Shown in pieces: positions 34,721 to 45,664 of a stretch of 64,000 nucleotides of DNA (positions within the stretch are counted from its first letter, which is position 1; each line of letters starts with the position of its first letter). The DNA lies in contig CAUYUJ010014261.1 of assembly GCA_963575745.1 (NCBI GenBank), forward strand, positions 169,001 through 233,000, in the 5' to 3' direction. A program made the translations under genes and the position numbers. The notes beneath the pieces are model-generated. The model saw only the letters and a program-made list of their open reading frames with translations, was not told the origin of the DNA and made no database searches. This stretch comes from Prorocentrum cordatum (Eukaryota; Sar; Dinophyceae; Prorocentrales; Prorocentraceae).

Positions 34721-35308
34721 CACCTGCCCCTCCCTCATCTCGGCCTCGTCTGTTTCTCGCCCTGTTCCCCCGTTGCCCCGCCCGCCCGCTGGCATGACGG
34801 CGCCCGCCGCGGCGAGCGCCTGGCCGCGCGCGCGCGAGGAAGGGCTCCGAGGAGTGGAGGAAGAGGAGGAAGCGTTGGGCGCAGAGACGATGATTCCACT
34901 GAGTCGGAGGCCGAGGAAGAAATAGAGGGAGGGAGGGGAATCAGCGAAAGCGGAGGCAATGCGCTGAGATGTGTATCCCGACCCTGGCCCCCGCCCCGGC
35001 CCCGCCCCCCGCCCCAGCCGCCGCGCCTGCGCCCCCGCCCCCGGCCCCCGGCCCCCGGCCCCAGCCCCGGCCAGCGCGCCCAAGGAACCACAAGGAAGCC
35101 GCCCGAGGCCCGCAAAAGGCTCCCTAAAGAAACAACTCCAAGTGGGGAGTCGTGGGCACCTCTTGGGAGCCTCGTGTAGCTTCTTGGGCATTCTTGGGAT
35201 CGCCTGTTCCCGACCTTCCCGAACGTCTGTCCATTGTGGGGGTCTTCGTCCAAGGTCGGCGGCACTGTCCGTAAGGCCTTGGCACTATGCTGATACGTGA
35301 GTACGTGT
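34721..35308. other. No gene seen
   Basis: GC-rich sequence with a CCCCGGCCCC-type run at 34985-35070. The open frames follow composition and no family was recognised. Confidence 0.5.
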
Positions 35309-35365
35309 GTATATATATACATATATACTAGAACCACGCGCGCGCTGCGCGCGCTTTGGTTCTAG
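35309..35365. repeat. TA repeat followed by a 38-bp hairpin
   Basis: GTATATATATACATATATA, then CTAGAACC (35328-35335), GCGCGCGC-T-GCGCGCGC, and GGTTCTAG (35358-35365). The outer 8 bp and inner 8 bp pair, with a small internal loop. It could be a foldback element tip or a cruciform site. Confidence 0.85.
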
Positions 35366-35604
35366 CAAGATGCGGCGACGGTCTAGGGTTCGCAGCATCG
35401 GAGAGCAGAAAGACTTCTATCAATCATGGTCAATCAGCAAACAGCACCATCCCTCTATGCCCCCACGGATGCACGCCATGAGCCCCAGTCGACCTCAATC
35501 CTGCATTCTCCTCTGAGCAAACCCTCTCAATCCCTTTCCTTTCCATACCCTTTTTGGCGGACCAATGGAATCACATTCCACGTGGCAGAGGAGCTGTTGC
35601 GGGC

Positions 35605-35700
35605 GCGGTGGACGAATTCCACTCGGCATGCAACGCGAAAAAGTATGTTCGTTGTCGACGCGGTGGACGTGTTCCACTCGGCGTGCAACCATGAAACATA
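35605..35700. repeat. Tandem duplication, 55-bp period
   Basis: GCGGTGGACG...TTCCACTCGGCRTGCAAC occurs at 35605 and 35660. The surroundings (35366-36100) hold no recognisable gene. Confidence 0.8.
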
Positions 35701-36111
35701 CAGAGTGCCGCAGGTCGAAATAGGATTCCGCATGATCCCACTTCAGCTGCCTACATACCCTTTGTTTCATTCCCAGGGGGGCGCCTCGAGAAAACAACTC
35801 ACACACGTACAGCAGCAGCTCGTGTGTCCACCGGGGGGAGGGGGGGCGGGCCCCAGTGCTTAATCAACCTGGTTGAAGCAGCCGCTTTAAGCAGCCAAGA
35901 TCTGGTCTTTGGGGAGGAGGGAGCGGGGGCCCGCGCCGATCGGCGAAACAAGACATAAGAAACAGCTACGTACCTCTCAAGACGGCTCAATGGGCCCGAT
36001 TTCGGCACACCCCTCACGCACTCTACGCCTATCCAAGGCCTAGACGACCCAGAGCGTCCAAGGCCCACCTCGAGCAAACCCAATGTCTCGGCATTCCCAC
36101 AAATTATGGCA

Positions 36112-36300
36112 ATGGAGCGAAGCTTCCGCGTGTTGAGCGGAAGTTCAAGCTCAAGCTAAAAGAGAACTATAAAATGGAGCGAAGCTTCCGCGCGTTGAGC
36201 GGAAGTTCAAGCTCAAGCGCATACAGCTGGACTTCAAATAATTTGGATCGAAAATGGAGCGACGCTCACAGCGAAGGCAGAACATCAAGCTCAAGCTAAT
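36112..36300. repeat. Three tandem hairpin units
   Basis: ATGGAGCGAAGCTTCCGC, a short loop TTGA, GCGGAAG and TTCAAGCTCAAGC repeat at 36112 and 36174, with a diverged third unit at 36253. The CTTCCGC/GCGGAAG arms form a hairpin in each of the first two units. Confidence 0.85.
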
Positions 36301-36744
36301 GTGAAGGGGAGCCCCAGGTTGCCGTGGGCCTGCAGAAGGTGGGTCTCTTTTCTGCGGTCCAGGCGGCGCCAGAGCACCGCTCCCCTCGGATCCTGCCCAA
36401 TGCCTGCCCACGAACCCCCAGGCCTGTCCAAGGTCAGCCCGACGGCCTATCCAATGCCTGCCTCAGGCTTACCTGGCGGCCTTTCAAGAGCTGATACATG
36501 GCCTACCCAGAACCCAGTGAAGGCCCGCACACGACCTAGCCAAGGCTCATCACAGATTTGTCACGTCCAAGATCTTTACAAATTTTACGTCCAGCGAACC
36601 ACATGCGAGCGCCATAACGAATGTGAACACCTAAATGCGCGCGATCACCGTGCGCGTGCTCGTCTTACAACCGCGACGAAAATCTTTACAACGATGGGCT
36701 GTCGTGAAGGGTTCTATGGTGCGCCCACCTTCGTCGTGCAACCA

Positions 36745-37190
36745 CCGCGCAAAATTTGCCAACACTGGGCCACCCTGAAGGTTTGAACGGTACGCGCCAA
36801 AAAAAATCGACAACGAAATAATCGATCCGACGGTCTTCCCAATACCGCGGCGACTGCCGGGACTGATCCGAGTATTCGCTTCCTTCGTGGCGGCCCTGAA
36901 AAAAAGCACACCCACCTCAAAAAGCCAACGTCTCGCGTGAGATATCCCCGAATGCTGACCGCAAGTGGGCAAATGTCCCACCCCGTGGTCGCTCCCCATT
37001 GTGGCGCCCAGCAACGTTTGTTGCGACATCGCGAACACCACGCGGCCCTGAAAAAGACGCGCCTACATCCGTGAAACAAGCGAACCGCTGGAGACATCCC
37101 CACAATCTGGGCACGAACCGGTAAGTGTCCTAATTATCCCCTGGCGGCACCCCCTTGTGTTGCCCAAGTGCGAGGCCTGTCACATCGCGA
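36745..37190. repeat. Degenerate tandem array, about 150-bp period
   Basis: CGGCCCTGAAAAA...AC..CC, GAGAYATCCCC and GGCAAATGTCC/GTAAGTGTCC blocks recur at about 36892 and 37041, with a weaker earlier unit. No gene was seen in 36300-37590. Confidence 0.6.
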
Positions 37191-37595
37191 TAATTCTGAT
37201 CGTGATATGGAAAAGGAGGGAGGAGGAGGAGGAAGGAGTGAGTAGACGGAGGCGCGACACGGATAACAAGAATTCACGACGCAAAACACGGAAATAAACG
37301 CCGCAACATATTCCACGAGACGTGCAACTGCCTGCACAATGATACGTTATCACCGTCGCACCCTGGATCCGCACGCGATCGACGGAAACTGGCGGCAATC
37401 AAACTGGCCCAGTCTGCCAGGGCATCGCTCGTGGGGGGAGGGCCTCCTCGCCTCGGGCTGCTCTCCCGCAGCCGCGCCCCGCCGTCGACGGCGAGCGCGC
37501 GCCTTGTGGGTGCCCTGACCGTCCCGGGCGGCCGCCGCAGGCCCGAACGTGCGTTTGATTCGCCCATGTCGTCCAGCCCGCCCATCTTGTTGTAA

Positions 37596-37760
37596 TTGTT
37601 GTTGGTGTCGTTGTTGAGGTTGTTGTTGTTGTTGTTGTTGTTGTTGTTGCTATTCCTGTTGTTGTTGTCATCGTGTCGTCGACGTCGTCGTCGTTGTTGT
37701 TGGTGTTGTTATTGTGGCGTTGCTGCTGTTGCGTTGCTGTCGTCGTCCTCGCCCGCGACG
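37596..37760. repeat. (TTG)n and GTC microsatellites
   Basis: TTG units at 37605-37650, then mixed TTG, GTC and TGC units. The remaining 37760-38530 shows nothing supportable. Confidence 0.9.
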
Positions 37761-38532
37761 CACTCGCGACCCACCCACATTGCCTTAACGAAAAAATTGG
37801 CGCCTGCGGCGAGCTTCTTCAGAGCCTCGCAGACTGCCGACGACCCACCGCCCCCTTATTGTTGTCCACGACTGCGGGATAGTATGTGTTGAAAGGCCCC
37901 CTCCTGCACTCCTGGAATTCTTGGGCGCTGGTTGGCGTTGTCAGGGCTCCCCACATGACTTTTCCAAGGCGCGTGATTTGCGAGTCCATACTGCTCACGT
38001 GTCCACGGGACACTATTGGGCATCTATTGGCGGCCTCTTGAATCGCCTTGTGGGCCGTGGGGAGCTGGCCCATGAGGCCTAAACCGGCAAACTCAAGACT
38101 TCTATGTTCGCGTTCTCGGCTGTTCGGTGTGAAGAGCGATCAAGACGGCCCAAGAGGTGCCCACACCTATCGCAGACGGCTCCTGAATCATCAAAGAGGT
38201 GCCCAAGAGCCCTCTAAAAGGGCCCCAGGAGATGCCAGGCGGGGGAACTCGAACTCCCACGTAGACCCTCCAGCTCAAGATGGCCGCCGAGACCGCCAGC
38301 AGGCTCCCAAGAAGCCCGCGGGACGTCCCCAAGAGGCCCTCGGGAGGACTTTGAGAGGCTTCCAAGAGGGCCCAGAAGAGGTCCCCGAGGCGCCCCCCCA
38401 AGAGGCACACCACGAGGCCTCCTGCGCACGACGCCGGCACGGTGGCGGGATGGGCAATAGGCTGCCACTGGATCCGCCACCCCCCGTTGCCCCGCCACAG
38501 ATGCCGTTGGCCCAAAAGCGGCCTCCGAGGGG

Positions 38533-38645
38533 GCCCTCCTCCTCCTCCTCCTCCTCCTGCTCCTCCTCCTCCTCCGCCTCCTCCGCCTTCTCCGCCTCCG
38601 CCTCCTCCGCCTTCTCCGCCTCCGCCGCCTCCTCCTCCTCCTCCT
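38533..38645. repeat. (CTC)n/(CGC)n microsatellite
   Basis: CTCCTCCTC and TCCGCCTCC runs. Flanking frames on both strands are proline-rich or arginine-rich artefacts. Confidence 0.9.
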
Positions 38646-38829
38646 CTCCAAGAAAGACCGAACAGGCCTCCAAGGCGGCCCGAGAAGCCCTCAACACACG
38701 CCTCTGAAGCGCCCGAGCAGGCCAGCCGCACGGCCCAGGGAGGCCCCCCCACAACGGCGTCTTTCGGCAGCACCCTGGCCGAGCGCTCAAGGGGCGACGG
38801 TGGCTCGCCGTTGGCTTTCTCGATGCCTA

Positions 38830-39080
38830 GGCGCACACTCACACTCAGACTCACTCAAACTCGACCCGCTCCTACTCATGGCCGCCCATACCCAAAGTAT
38901 GAGGGTGTTATCGTTAGAGAACGAAATGAGAGTTAGTAGTTCGATACAGATGTCTCCTTCCCACCGCCTGCTCCCTCTTTCAATCGTGCTCCGACTCATT
39001 TACACTCAGGTTCACTCATACTCATACTCAGACTCGCTCATGCTCATACGCACTCACACTCAGACTCACTCACCATTTAA
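38830..39080. repeat. (ACTCAC/ACTCAT/ACTCAG)n hexanucleotide tracts
   Basis: Two clusters (38834-38862 and 39010-39075) of ACTCAN units, with a third short tract at 39520-39555. Confidence 0.85.
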
Positions 39081-39599
39081 ACGAGGTAGCGCCAGAGATC
39101 TGGGACAACTGCCCAACCCCGCGTCGTTGAGTCAGGTCGCAAATGATGCAAATCTCAAAAAGCCGCCCCATCCAGAACTGACAAACGCTGGTCAGCCTGG
39201 CATTCAGTCAGATGAGCGGGGGGTGAGTATCACCTGCGCACATCGGCTACGCGACCCTCAAATAATGAAGCAGAGAACAACACCCTGACCAGCTGATGGT
39301 TCTCAGAGAGCCGCACCTCCGCAACTGCTGGGGTAGGCGTCCCAGCTTCCCAGCTGCATCCAACTGCTGGGAAGGGGGCTCTACAGCTGTCCTTCGGCCT
39401 CCTTGCCGTCGTCTGGAGGGCGCGGGCGGGACCGAACAGCGCCAGAAGAGGACCTGCAAGACGAGGGGGCAAGAGCACCCGAAGCCGCCCACAGACGCTG
39501 CTTAGCACCACGGCCCCAGCACTCATACTCATACCCGTATTCTCACTCGTATTCTCCCCCCAATGGGCTGGCCTGCCGCGTGGACGAATTCAGCTGAGG

Positions 39600-39790
39600 A
39601 GGAGGGGGAGGACAATTGGCGCAGAACTTGACGCAGGAAGCCTGCGAATGAAATATGTGAGCTGCATGCACTCCTGCATGCGCGCATGCGAGGGACTCGC
39701 CACGGCGCCACTGGACCGACAACTTGCGGGAACTCTGCCCGCAAGCGGTCTCCATGAGCAGCACGCCAAGACTCCAACAAACAGCTGGCT
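39600..39790 (-). pseudogene. Duplicated fragment of the kinase-like gene
   Basis: The minus frame METACGQSSRKLSVQWRRGE parallels LETACGQGSLKLSVRWRRGE of the gene at 40234-41588. The nucleotide match covers GCGAGGGACTCGCCACGGCGCC and GCAAGCGGTCTCCA. A second shared block (GAAGCCTGCG...GTGAGCTGCATGC) is at 39637 and 40160. This is a broken tandem duplication of the kinase 3' end. Confidence 0.8.
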
Positions 39791-40233
39791 CAGTCTGACC
39801 TGAACCTGCGTTGTCATCGCTTTGCTAGACCTCCCAGCAGCCCTCGGACGTGGCGACGGTTTGGGAGCTCGCAGGGCCCCAGGCATGGCCAGATCACGTG
39901 GGATGGCGGGGCAGAAGGCAGGCTGGCAGGCAGGAAGGAGCGAGTTAAGAGGCAGGAGAGGAGTGGAGAACAAGAGGGAGACGGGCAGAGGAGGAGTGTG
40001 CGACCGCCGTGCTTTACCCAAAACAACAAGTCAACGTAGGACGTAGGAGGGTGGGGCTAAACCACGACGAGCGGTCATTTGGCATTTCGGCGTCCGAAGG
40101 CCCACAACGGGCTCCAGGACCGCTTAAGAATAGCTTCAGGGGCAGAAGCTTGATGCAAGAAGCCTGCGCACAACAAGTGAGCTGCATGCGCTCCTGCACG
40201 CGCGCCGCGAGTGCAAAGGCAACCAACAACGAA

Positions 40234-41588
40234 TCAATCAAAATTGACCTGCTCGGCGCGCCCAATAGATAACATCCCTACCATGTCGGAAGCGCTCGTT
40301 CTGCGAGCTGGTTCGGGCTTCAACACCGCCTCCAAGCACGCCAGTGTTACGCCGTCGACTGAGTTACCCATCTTCGTCATCGCCTCGGTGTGGCAACTAG
40401 CATGGGAGAAAAACTCGAGTACTTGCCGCGCGGCGTATGCGAGGGACTCGCCACGGCGCCACCGGACCGACAGTTTGAGCGAACCCTGCCCGCAAGCGGT
40501 CTCCAGGAACAGCACCCCAAGACTCCAACAATCAGCTGGCTTAGGCAAGTACGGCTCGTTCAGCGCCGCCTCTGGAGCCACGCACGGCAGAGATCCGCAC
40601 AGAGTCCCCCTTGCGCTGGAAAATGGAACGTGGGCTGCCATGCTGAAATCCACAAGGCGGCAGATGTGCCGATTCAGTGTTGTCTGTACAGCCACGTGTC
40701 TCAAAGACACTTGCCCATGGACGACGTCCTGGGCGTGGCAGTAGGACAGAGCACTGGCGATCTGGGCACTGCAATCCAAGGCGTCGTCCCTGAACAAGCG
40801 GTACCCAGGTTGAGTCGACAACACCTGCTCCATGCACATGTCTCCACCATACTGGAGAACCAAATGCACACTACACTGACTGTGCAACATGCCTAAGCAA
40901 CGGATGATGTGTGGGTGGTCGAGGGTGTGCGTCAATAACCAGAATTCCTGGTATATGCTCTCCACCTCCTTGACATCGGTGACGCTGCGCTTGTCGCACA
41001 CTTTGATCACTGCGTTTTCATGCTGCCCGTTCACCGCCATCGACACGTGCTGGTGATCTGGGTATTGGCGCACGAGCTGGAAATCCCCAACCCGATTCCC
41101 ACATTCCAGGAGACGGTCGTCCAGAGGCGCGAAATCGGGCATCAGCAGATCTGGGATGGCATCCCAGAGCAAACTGCGGAACTCGTCCTCCATGCCTTTG
41201 ATCTGCATGGCAGATGGCAGTCCATGGATCAATGTGCCTCTATGTGCCTGCACGCGCAGCTGGATGGCGGCGTTCTCTTGCAGCTCCAAACTTAACCTTT
41301 GGTGCAGTCCCCCAGGGTCACCCGCCAGCTCCATCAGCACACCATCCGCCCCGAAGGTGGAGAGCTCGTCATGCCGCACCATCAATGTACTAAGGTAGGC
41401 CTTAGTCAGCTCAGGGTCCAACCGATCTGGAAGCTGCACCAGGAAGACGGCCGCGTCGGGATGCATCACTCTAAGGTAGTCCAAAAAACGTCTGTTCCTG
41501 CCAACGGGGCTTCTGTTCCTGCCAACGGGGCTTTGGAAATCAGCCCCCTGCGGTGATGGATCCTGATGATGGTGGTGATGATCATGAC
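40234..41588 (-). CDS. Kinase-fold protein lacking catalytic-loop residues, 5' end in gap
   Basis: About 450 residues before the stop at 40234. The N-terminal region (VFLVQLPDRLDPELTKAYLS, SLLWDAIPDLLMPD) is not recognised. The kinase fold follows: VIKVC (the VAIK lysine kept), EFWLLTHTLDHPHIIRCLG, VVHGQVSLRHV in place of HRDLKPEN (Asp, Lys and Asn all lost), LVDFSMA in place of DFG, VAPEAALNE, and DCWSLGVLFLETACG. The glycine-rich loop is also absent. It is probably a pseudokinase with a scaffold or regulatory role. The frame continues through the N gap into a Gly/Lys-rich frame, which proves nothing. A 21-bp tandem pair encodes SPVGRNR twice near the gap. Confidence 0.75.
41491..41532. repeat. 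21-bp tandem pair
   Basis: TCTGTTCCTGCCAACGGGGCT occurs twice in direct succession, giving SPVGRNR repeats in the kinase-like frame. Confidence 0.95.
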
Positions 41589-41688
41589 NNNNNNNNNNNN
41601 NNNNNNNNNNNNNNNNNNNNNNNNNNNNNNNNNNNNNNNNNNNNNNNNNNNNNNNNNNNNNNNNNNNNNNNNNNNNNNNNNNNNNNNN
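41589..41688. other. Scaffold gap of 100 N
   Basis: Exactly 100 N, the usual placeholder for a gap of unknown size. It lies between the kinase-like gene and the second duplication copy, so joins and reading frames across it are not evidence. Confidence 0.99.

Positions 41689-41744
<56 letters not shown>
41689..41744. repeat. (TC)n microsatellite at gap edge
   Basis: About 56 bases of TC dinucleotides directly after the gap, a plausible reason why the assembly broke here. Confidence 0.95.
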
Positions 41745-41750
<6 letters not shown>

Positions 41751-42900
41751 CCTCTCTCCTCCTCTGCCTCCTCCTCCTCCCCCCCCTCCTCCCCCGTGCC
41801 ACTCCTCTTCCGAGCGCGGGGAGGGGGCACGCTTGATTCCCCCCCTTGCTTTTGGTTTCCCCCCCGTCGCCCCTGCCCTTGAGGACCCCTATGGGGTCCT
41901 CCGAGGGCAACGTGAAAGTCGAAGGAGCATAGTCGGAACCATCATCAATTGCATGCGATAGAGGCTCAGTTTTCTCTTGCAAGTCCGCGCGCATGCGCGT
42001 GTATTCGAGGATCGGGGGCGACGAGTTGCAAGCGTCGCGAGCCACGTCGCGCGCGTCGACGGGGGGGCCCTGCGCAATGTTGAGAACATCTCGATTGTAG
42101 AATGACTTTATCATCATCCACAGCTGCAGCTCCAGGGTGGTTGTGCGTGCCCTCAGGGACGTGACCTCCGCATTCATGGCGTTGTAGTCTGTGATGCTTT
42201 TGCGGAGCATGTTGGTGGCCTCTTGATCGACCGACGATCCAAAATCCAATGCAAAATCCAATGCATTTGATTTTGCATTGGATTTTGCATCCTCCTCGTC
42301 CTCATCTTCCCCCCCCTCCTCCTCCGCTCTTCCTCTTCCATTCCCCCTCCCATCCCTCCAAGCCTGAATCATTTCAGCCTGGGCTCTGCTGCAGTTGTCG
42401 AGGATCGCTTGCACGCTGCACTGCAAAGTCATCGCCGGATCCGAGCCCGGGCCCCTGCGAGGGGCCTTGCCGCCCTTGTTCCCCTTGCCCGCGTCCTTGT
42501 CCAGCGCCGCGTTGCCCTTCTGCTGGCCCTTGCCCGAGGCCTGGTTGCTGCCCTTGCCCGAGTCGTCGGTCGGAGTCGGAGGGGGCAAGGTTCCAACAAC
42601 GTCGTCCGAGCCCTTCCCCCTCTCCAAGCCCTTCTCTGAGCCCTTGTTCTCGCCCTTCTCCGAGCCCAGGTCCTTGCCCAGGTCCACGCCCGAGCCCTTG
42701 GCGCGCCCCTTGCCCTGGTCCCCGCCTGAAACCGAGCCCAGGTCCACGCCCGAGCCCTTGGTGCACCCCTTCCCCTGGTCCTCGCCTGAAACCGTGCCCT
42801 TCCGTCGGCCCGAGCTGTCGCCTTTCGGGTTGGTCCTCGTGGCAGACCGAGACCTAGAACGATCGCGGCCGTCCATGACCGCCTCGCTTGCCAGAATCAC
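41689..42900 (-). CDS. Gly/Lys-rich hypothetical protein, second copy, truncated by gap
   Basis: Counterpart of 1-1130 with about ten substitutions, most within 41839-42240. It starts at the ATG at 42900 and is open to the gap. Confidence 0.5.
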
Positions 42901-43613
42901 TTAGCTCTCGAGCAGACGAATAGCTATAAGACGGCCGCCCCCTCTCCCCCTGGCCACCTTTCTCATCGATGCCCTTTCGCATTTCCCCGAAGCCGAAATC
43001 AAATCCAACATCAAATGCAAGATCCGCCGAGGCTGGAAAATCGTCACCCCCAAAAAAAGCTTGTTCGGATTAGACCTGGACCGATGCGACCGATGCGTGG
43101 GCACATAGGAAGGGGCCCCTCTCGAAACCAAACGCCGCCGGATCAGACTTGGAACGCCACGCTGGCACTCGTCGGGGGTCGGGCCCGCCAAAATCCAACG
43201 CAAACTTCAATGCATTGGGATATGCATTGGGTTTTCAGACGCCACGTCGGATTTGCGTCGGGCCCGACCCCCAACGAGTGTCGGGCGCGATCCAGGTCCG
43301 AGATATCGACCGTACAGGTTTTTACAGCTCGATCTCCAGGGAACGTCACCTGCGGCGCGCAGGCTCGAGCATCCAGGGCGCCATGGTTACCCACGTCGCC
43401 AGGTGGGCCAGGGGCCCAGGGGGCATGCATGAGTGCAGGGTGCCAGATCCTCCCCCCTCCTTTCCTCCGAGATGCCCCCCCCTCTCCTTCCCCCCCCTCC
43501 ATCCCACCCCTCCTTCCCTCGCCTCCATCCCTCCCCATCCTTCCCTCCCCTCCTCCCTGTCCTCCACCTCGCCCCTATCATCTAATTATTCCGTAGCGTG
43601 GGGCGGCCTGAGC

Positions 43614-44107
43614 TCAACCACGCGGCACGGGCAAGCGAGTATCAGAACTCGACTCAATTGGCAGCCCCTTGACCACCACACGCGCTGCCACGCGCGCAAA
43701 TTCTAGGGGGTATTGAGACGATTGCTTCTGGCGGCTATTGTACGTACCCGAGACCCACCCCTTTTTGGACCAGCCGTATTTCTTCGGCTTGGAGCCCTGA
43801 GTCTTCTTGACTCGTTTAGCGGGGCAGAGCTCTGAATAGGTGCCGAGCCGTTTGAAGGCCTGCGTCCTGCGGCGAACAAGGGGAAGCAAAGCATGAGGAC
43901 TCAGCGTAGTCCAGATCTCGATCGGCTTCACGCTGATCGCGCCGAAGGCTCCGAGGTTCGTGATGATGCGCTTCGCGCAGGCCATCAGCAGGGCCTCGGA
44001 GAGCTCGGCCGTGCGGTAGATAGTCGAGTTCAAGGGCTGCTCGACGACCACGCGGACGCCCCGCATGTGGCAAAACGTCACCATCATCGACCTGGGCAGG
44101 GGAGGCG

Positions 44108-44143
<36 letters not shown>

Positions 44144-45664
44144 TCCCCCCCTCCTCAGGGCGAGAGGGGGAGCGAGGGAGCGAGAGAGGGAGAGGTAGAG
44201 GCATGGGCAACCGAGGGGAGCGGGAGGGAGAGGAGGCGAAGTTGAATAGTTTGCCCCGAGAGGAACCACGCACGATGCAGGCCACGCAGGGGCGAGCCGG
44301 ATCCATTTCCTCTGGAGGAGAGGTGGGCCACTGTTGAGCTGCAGGAGCCCACGAGGGGGGCCGTTGCGGCCCCCCGTGCAGCATATGCAAAATGAAGTGA
44401 TGCTTGGGAGTGGGGGCCATGCCCGAGGCAAGAGTACAGAGCAGGTGCACGTTCAGTGAACAGTCGGTCCAGATCCACCTATCAGGGCGAAGCTGGACGC
44501 GCCACATGTCCGGATCGGGGGGGGGGCCGCCTGGAGCCCCCACCGGGTCGGGGCATCTCGAGCAAACCTTGATTCTGCCCCATCGCGCTCGGGCCTAACG
44601 CCGTGGATAAAATAATGGTGGGAGGAGGAGAAGGGGAAGGAGGAGGAGGAGATGGAGAGGGAGGAGGAGGAGGAGGAGGAGGAGGAGGAGGAGGAGGAGG
44701 AGGAGGAGGAGGAGGAGGGAGAGAGGGTAGTGGAAGACGAGAGGGACGATGAGGGGGATGCAGGAAACGGAGGGGCAGGAGGATGGGGAGGACAAGGAAG
44801 ACGAGGAGGAGTCAGCAGACAGTTCTTTCTTCCTTCCTCCATGCCACTCCTTCCTCCGCAGTGGCCTACCTCAGGTGAGCATTCCAATATGGTTTGGCCT
44901 TGGCCGCCCTCCTTCCCCTCTTCCTCCTCCTGGCCATCCCCCTCACCATCCTCCGACATTGGGTTGGTGTTGTTTTGCGCCCTGCCTACACGAGCAAGCA
45001 GGTCCAATTCGCTTCCCTGACGTCGTTTCTGATGTCGTTGCCGTATGGGTCCTCATCCGTACGTTTAGTGTGCCCCCGTGCCATTGGTATCCAAGTGGAG
45101 CATTGAGGGCCAAACCAAGCCGTTCCTCCTGCGCATATCGAAGCCAGAAGCCACATTGCATACAAGCACCCCTTAAGAAATCGAGTGTCCTGCCAAGCGC
45201 GGTCCAGAACATCAAATGAGAAGGCGCGGTAACCCAGACTACGTACAGCTCGCGTGCAGCGCGCCGTGCCCGAGTATATCTCAACGAACGCAGCCGATCG
45301 AGTAATTGTCGGTGCCCGTTCGAAAAAACAAAAAAAAAAAAGAAGGAAGAGCGGCGCGCATTAAACGAAGAAAGGAAAGAGTCAACGAAAAAAAGAAACA
45401 AAAAAAAAGAAAAGACGATAGGAAAAAAGGTATTGTCGGTGCCCGTTCGGAGATAGCATGCACAATCGTGTCGAGAAACGGCTTCGTGCCACTGTCGAAA
45501 TTCAAGGGTGCACCGCGCCTCCCAAGAGCGACGGCCGTTGACGATGCCCACTGATACCCTGACGAGCAAGCTTCTAATGGGTCTAGCTTCACGCCCACTG
45601 CCAAGCACCCGAAGCCCGAGGTAAGAATCAAAGCAGCATGTAGCCAGCGACCAACGGCAGCCAT
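43614..45664 (-). pseudogene. Methyltransferase-like gene, second copy, broken by insertion
   Basis: Exons correspond to 45664-44990 and 44091-43614. Exon 1 is interrupted by the A-rich insertion at 45323-45449. Its 127 bases shift the frame between ISERAPTI and SAAFVEIYSG, ahead of the motif I-like segment. The rest matches copy 1. Confidence 0.7.
45305..45449. mobile_element. A-rich insertion with 18-bp target duplication
   Basis: 109 A-rich bases (45323-45431) lie between two copies of ATTGTCGGTGCCCGTTCG (45305-45322 and 45432-45449). Copy 1 has a single copy of this 18-mer at this place and no insertion. The pattern fits retroposition of a short A-rich RNA, but A-rich runs here also look like read error. 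Confidence 0.7.

Noticed and set aside
34104-35191. Long Pro/Ser-rich and Arg/Glu-rich frames on both strands
   Set aside because: Produced by the CTC/TCC microsatellite. No non-repetitive conserved segment.
40234-42900. An 888-codon frame fusing a kinase domain to the Gly/Lys-rich protein
   Set aside because: It runs through 100 N of unknown true length, so the phase and the join are arbitrary.
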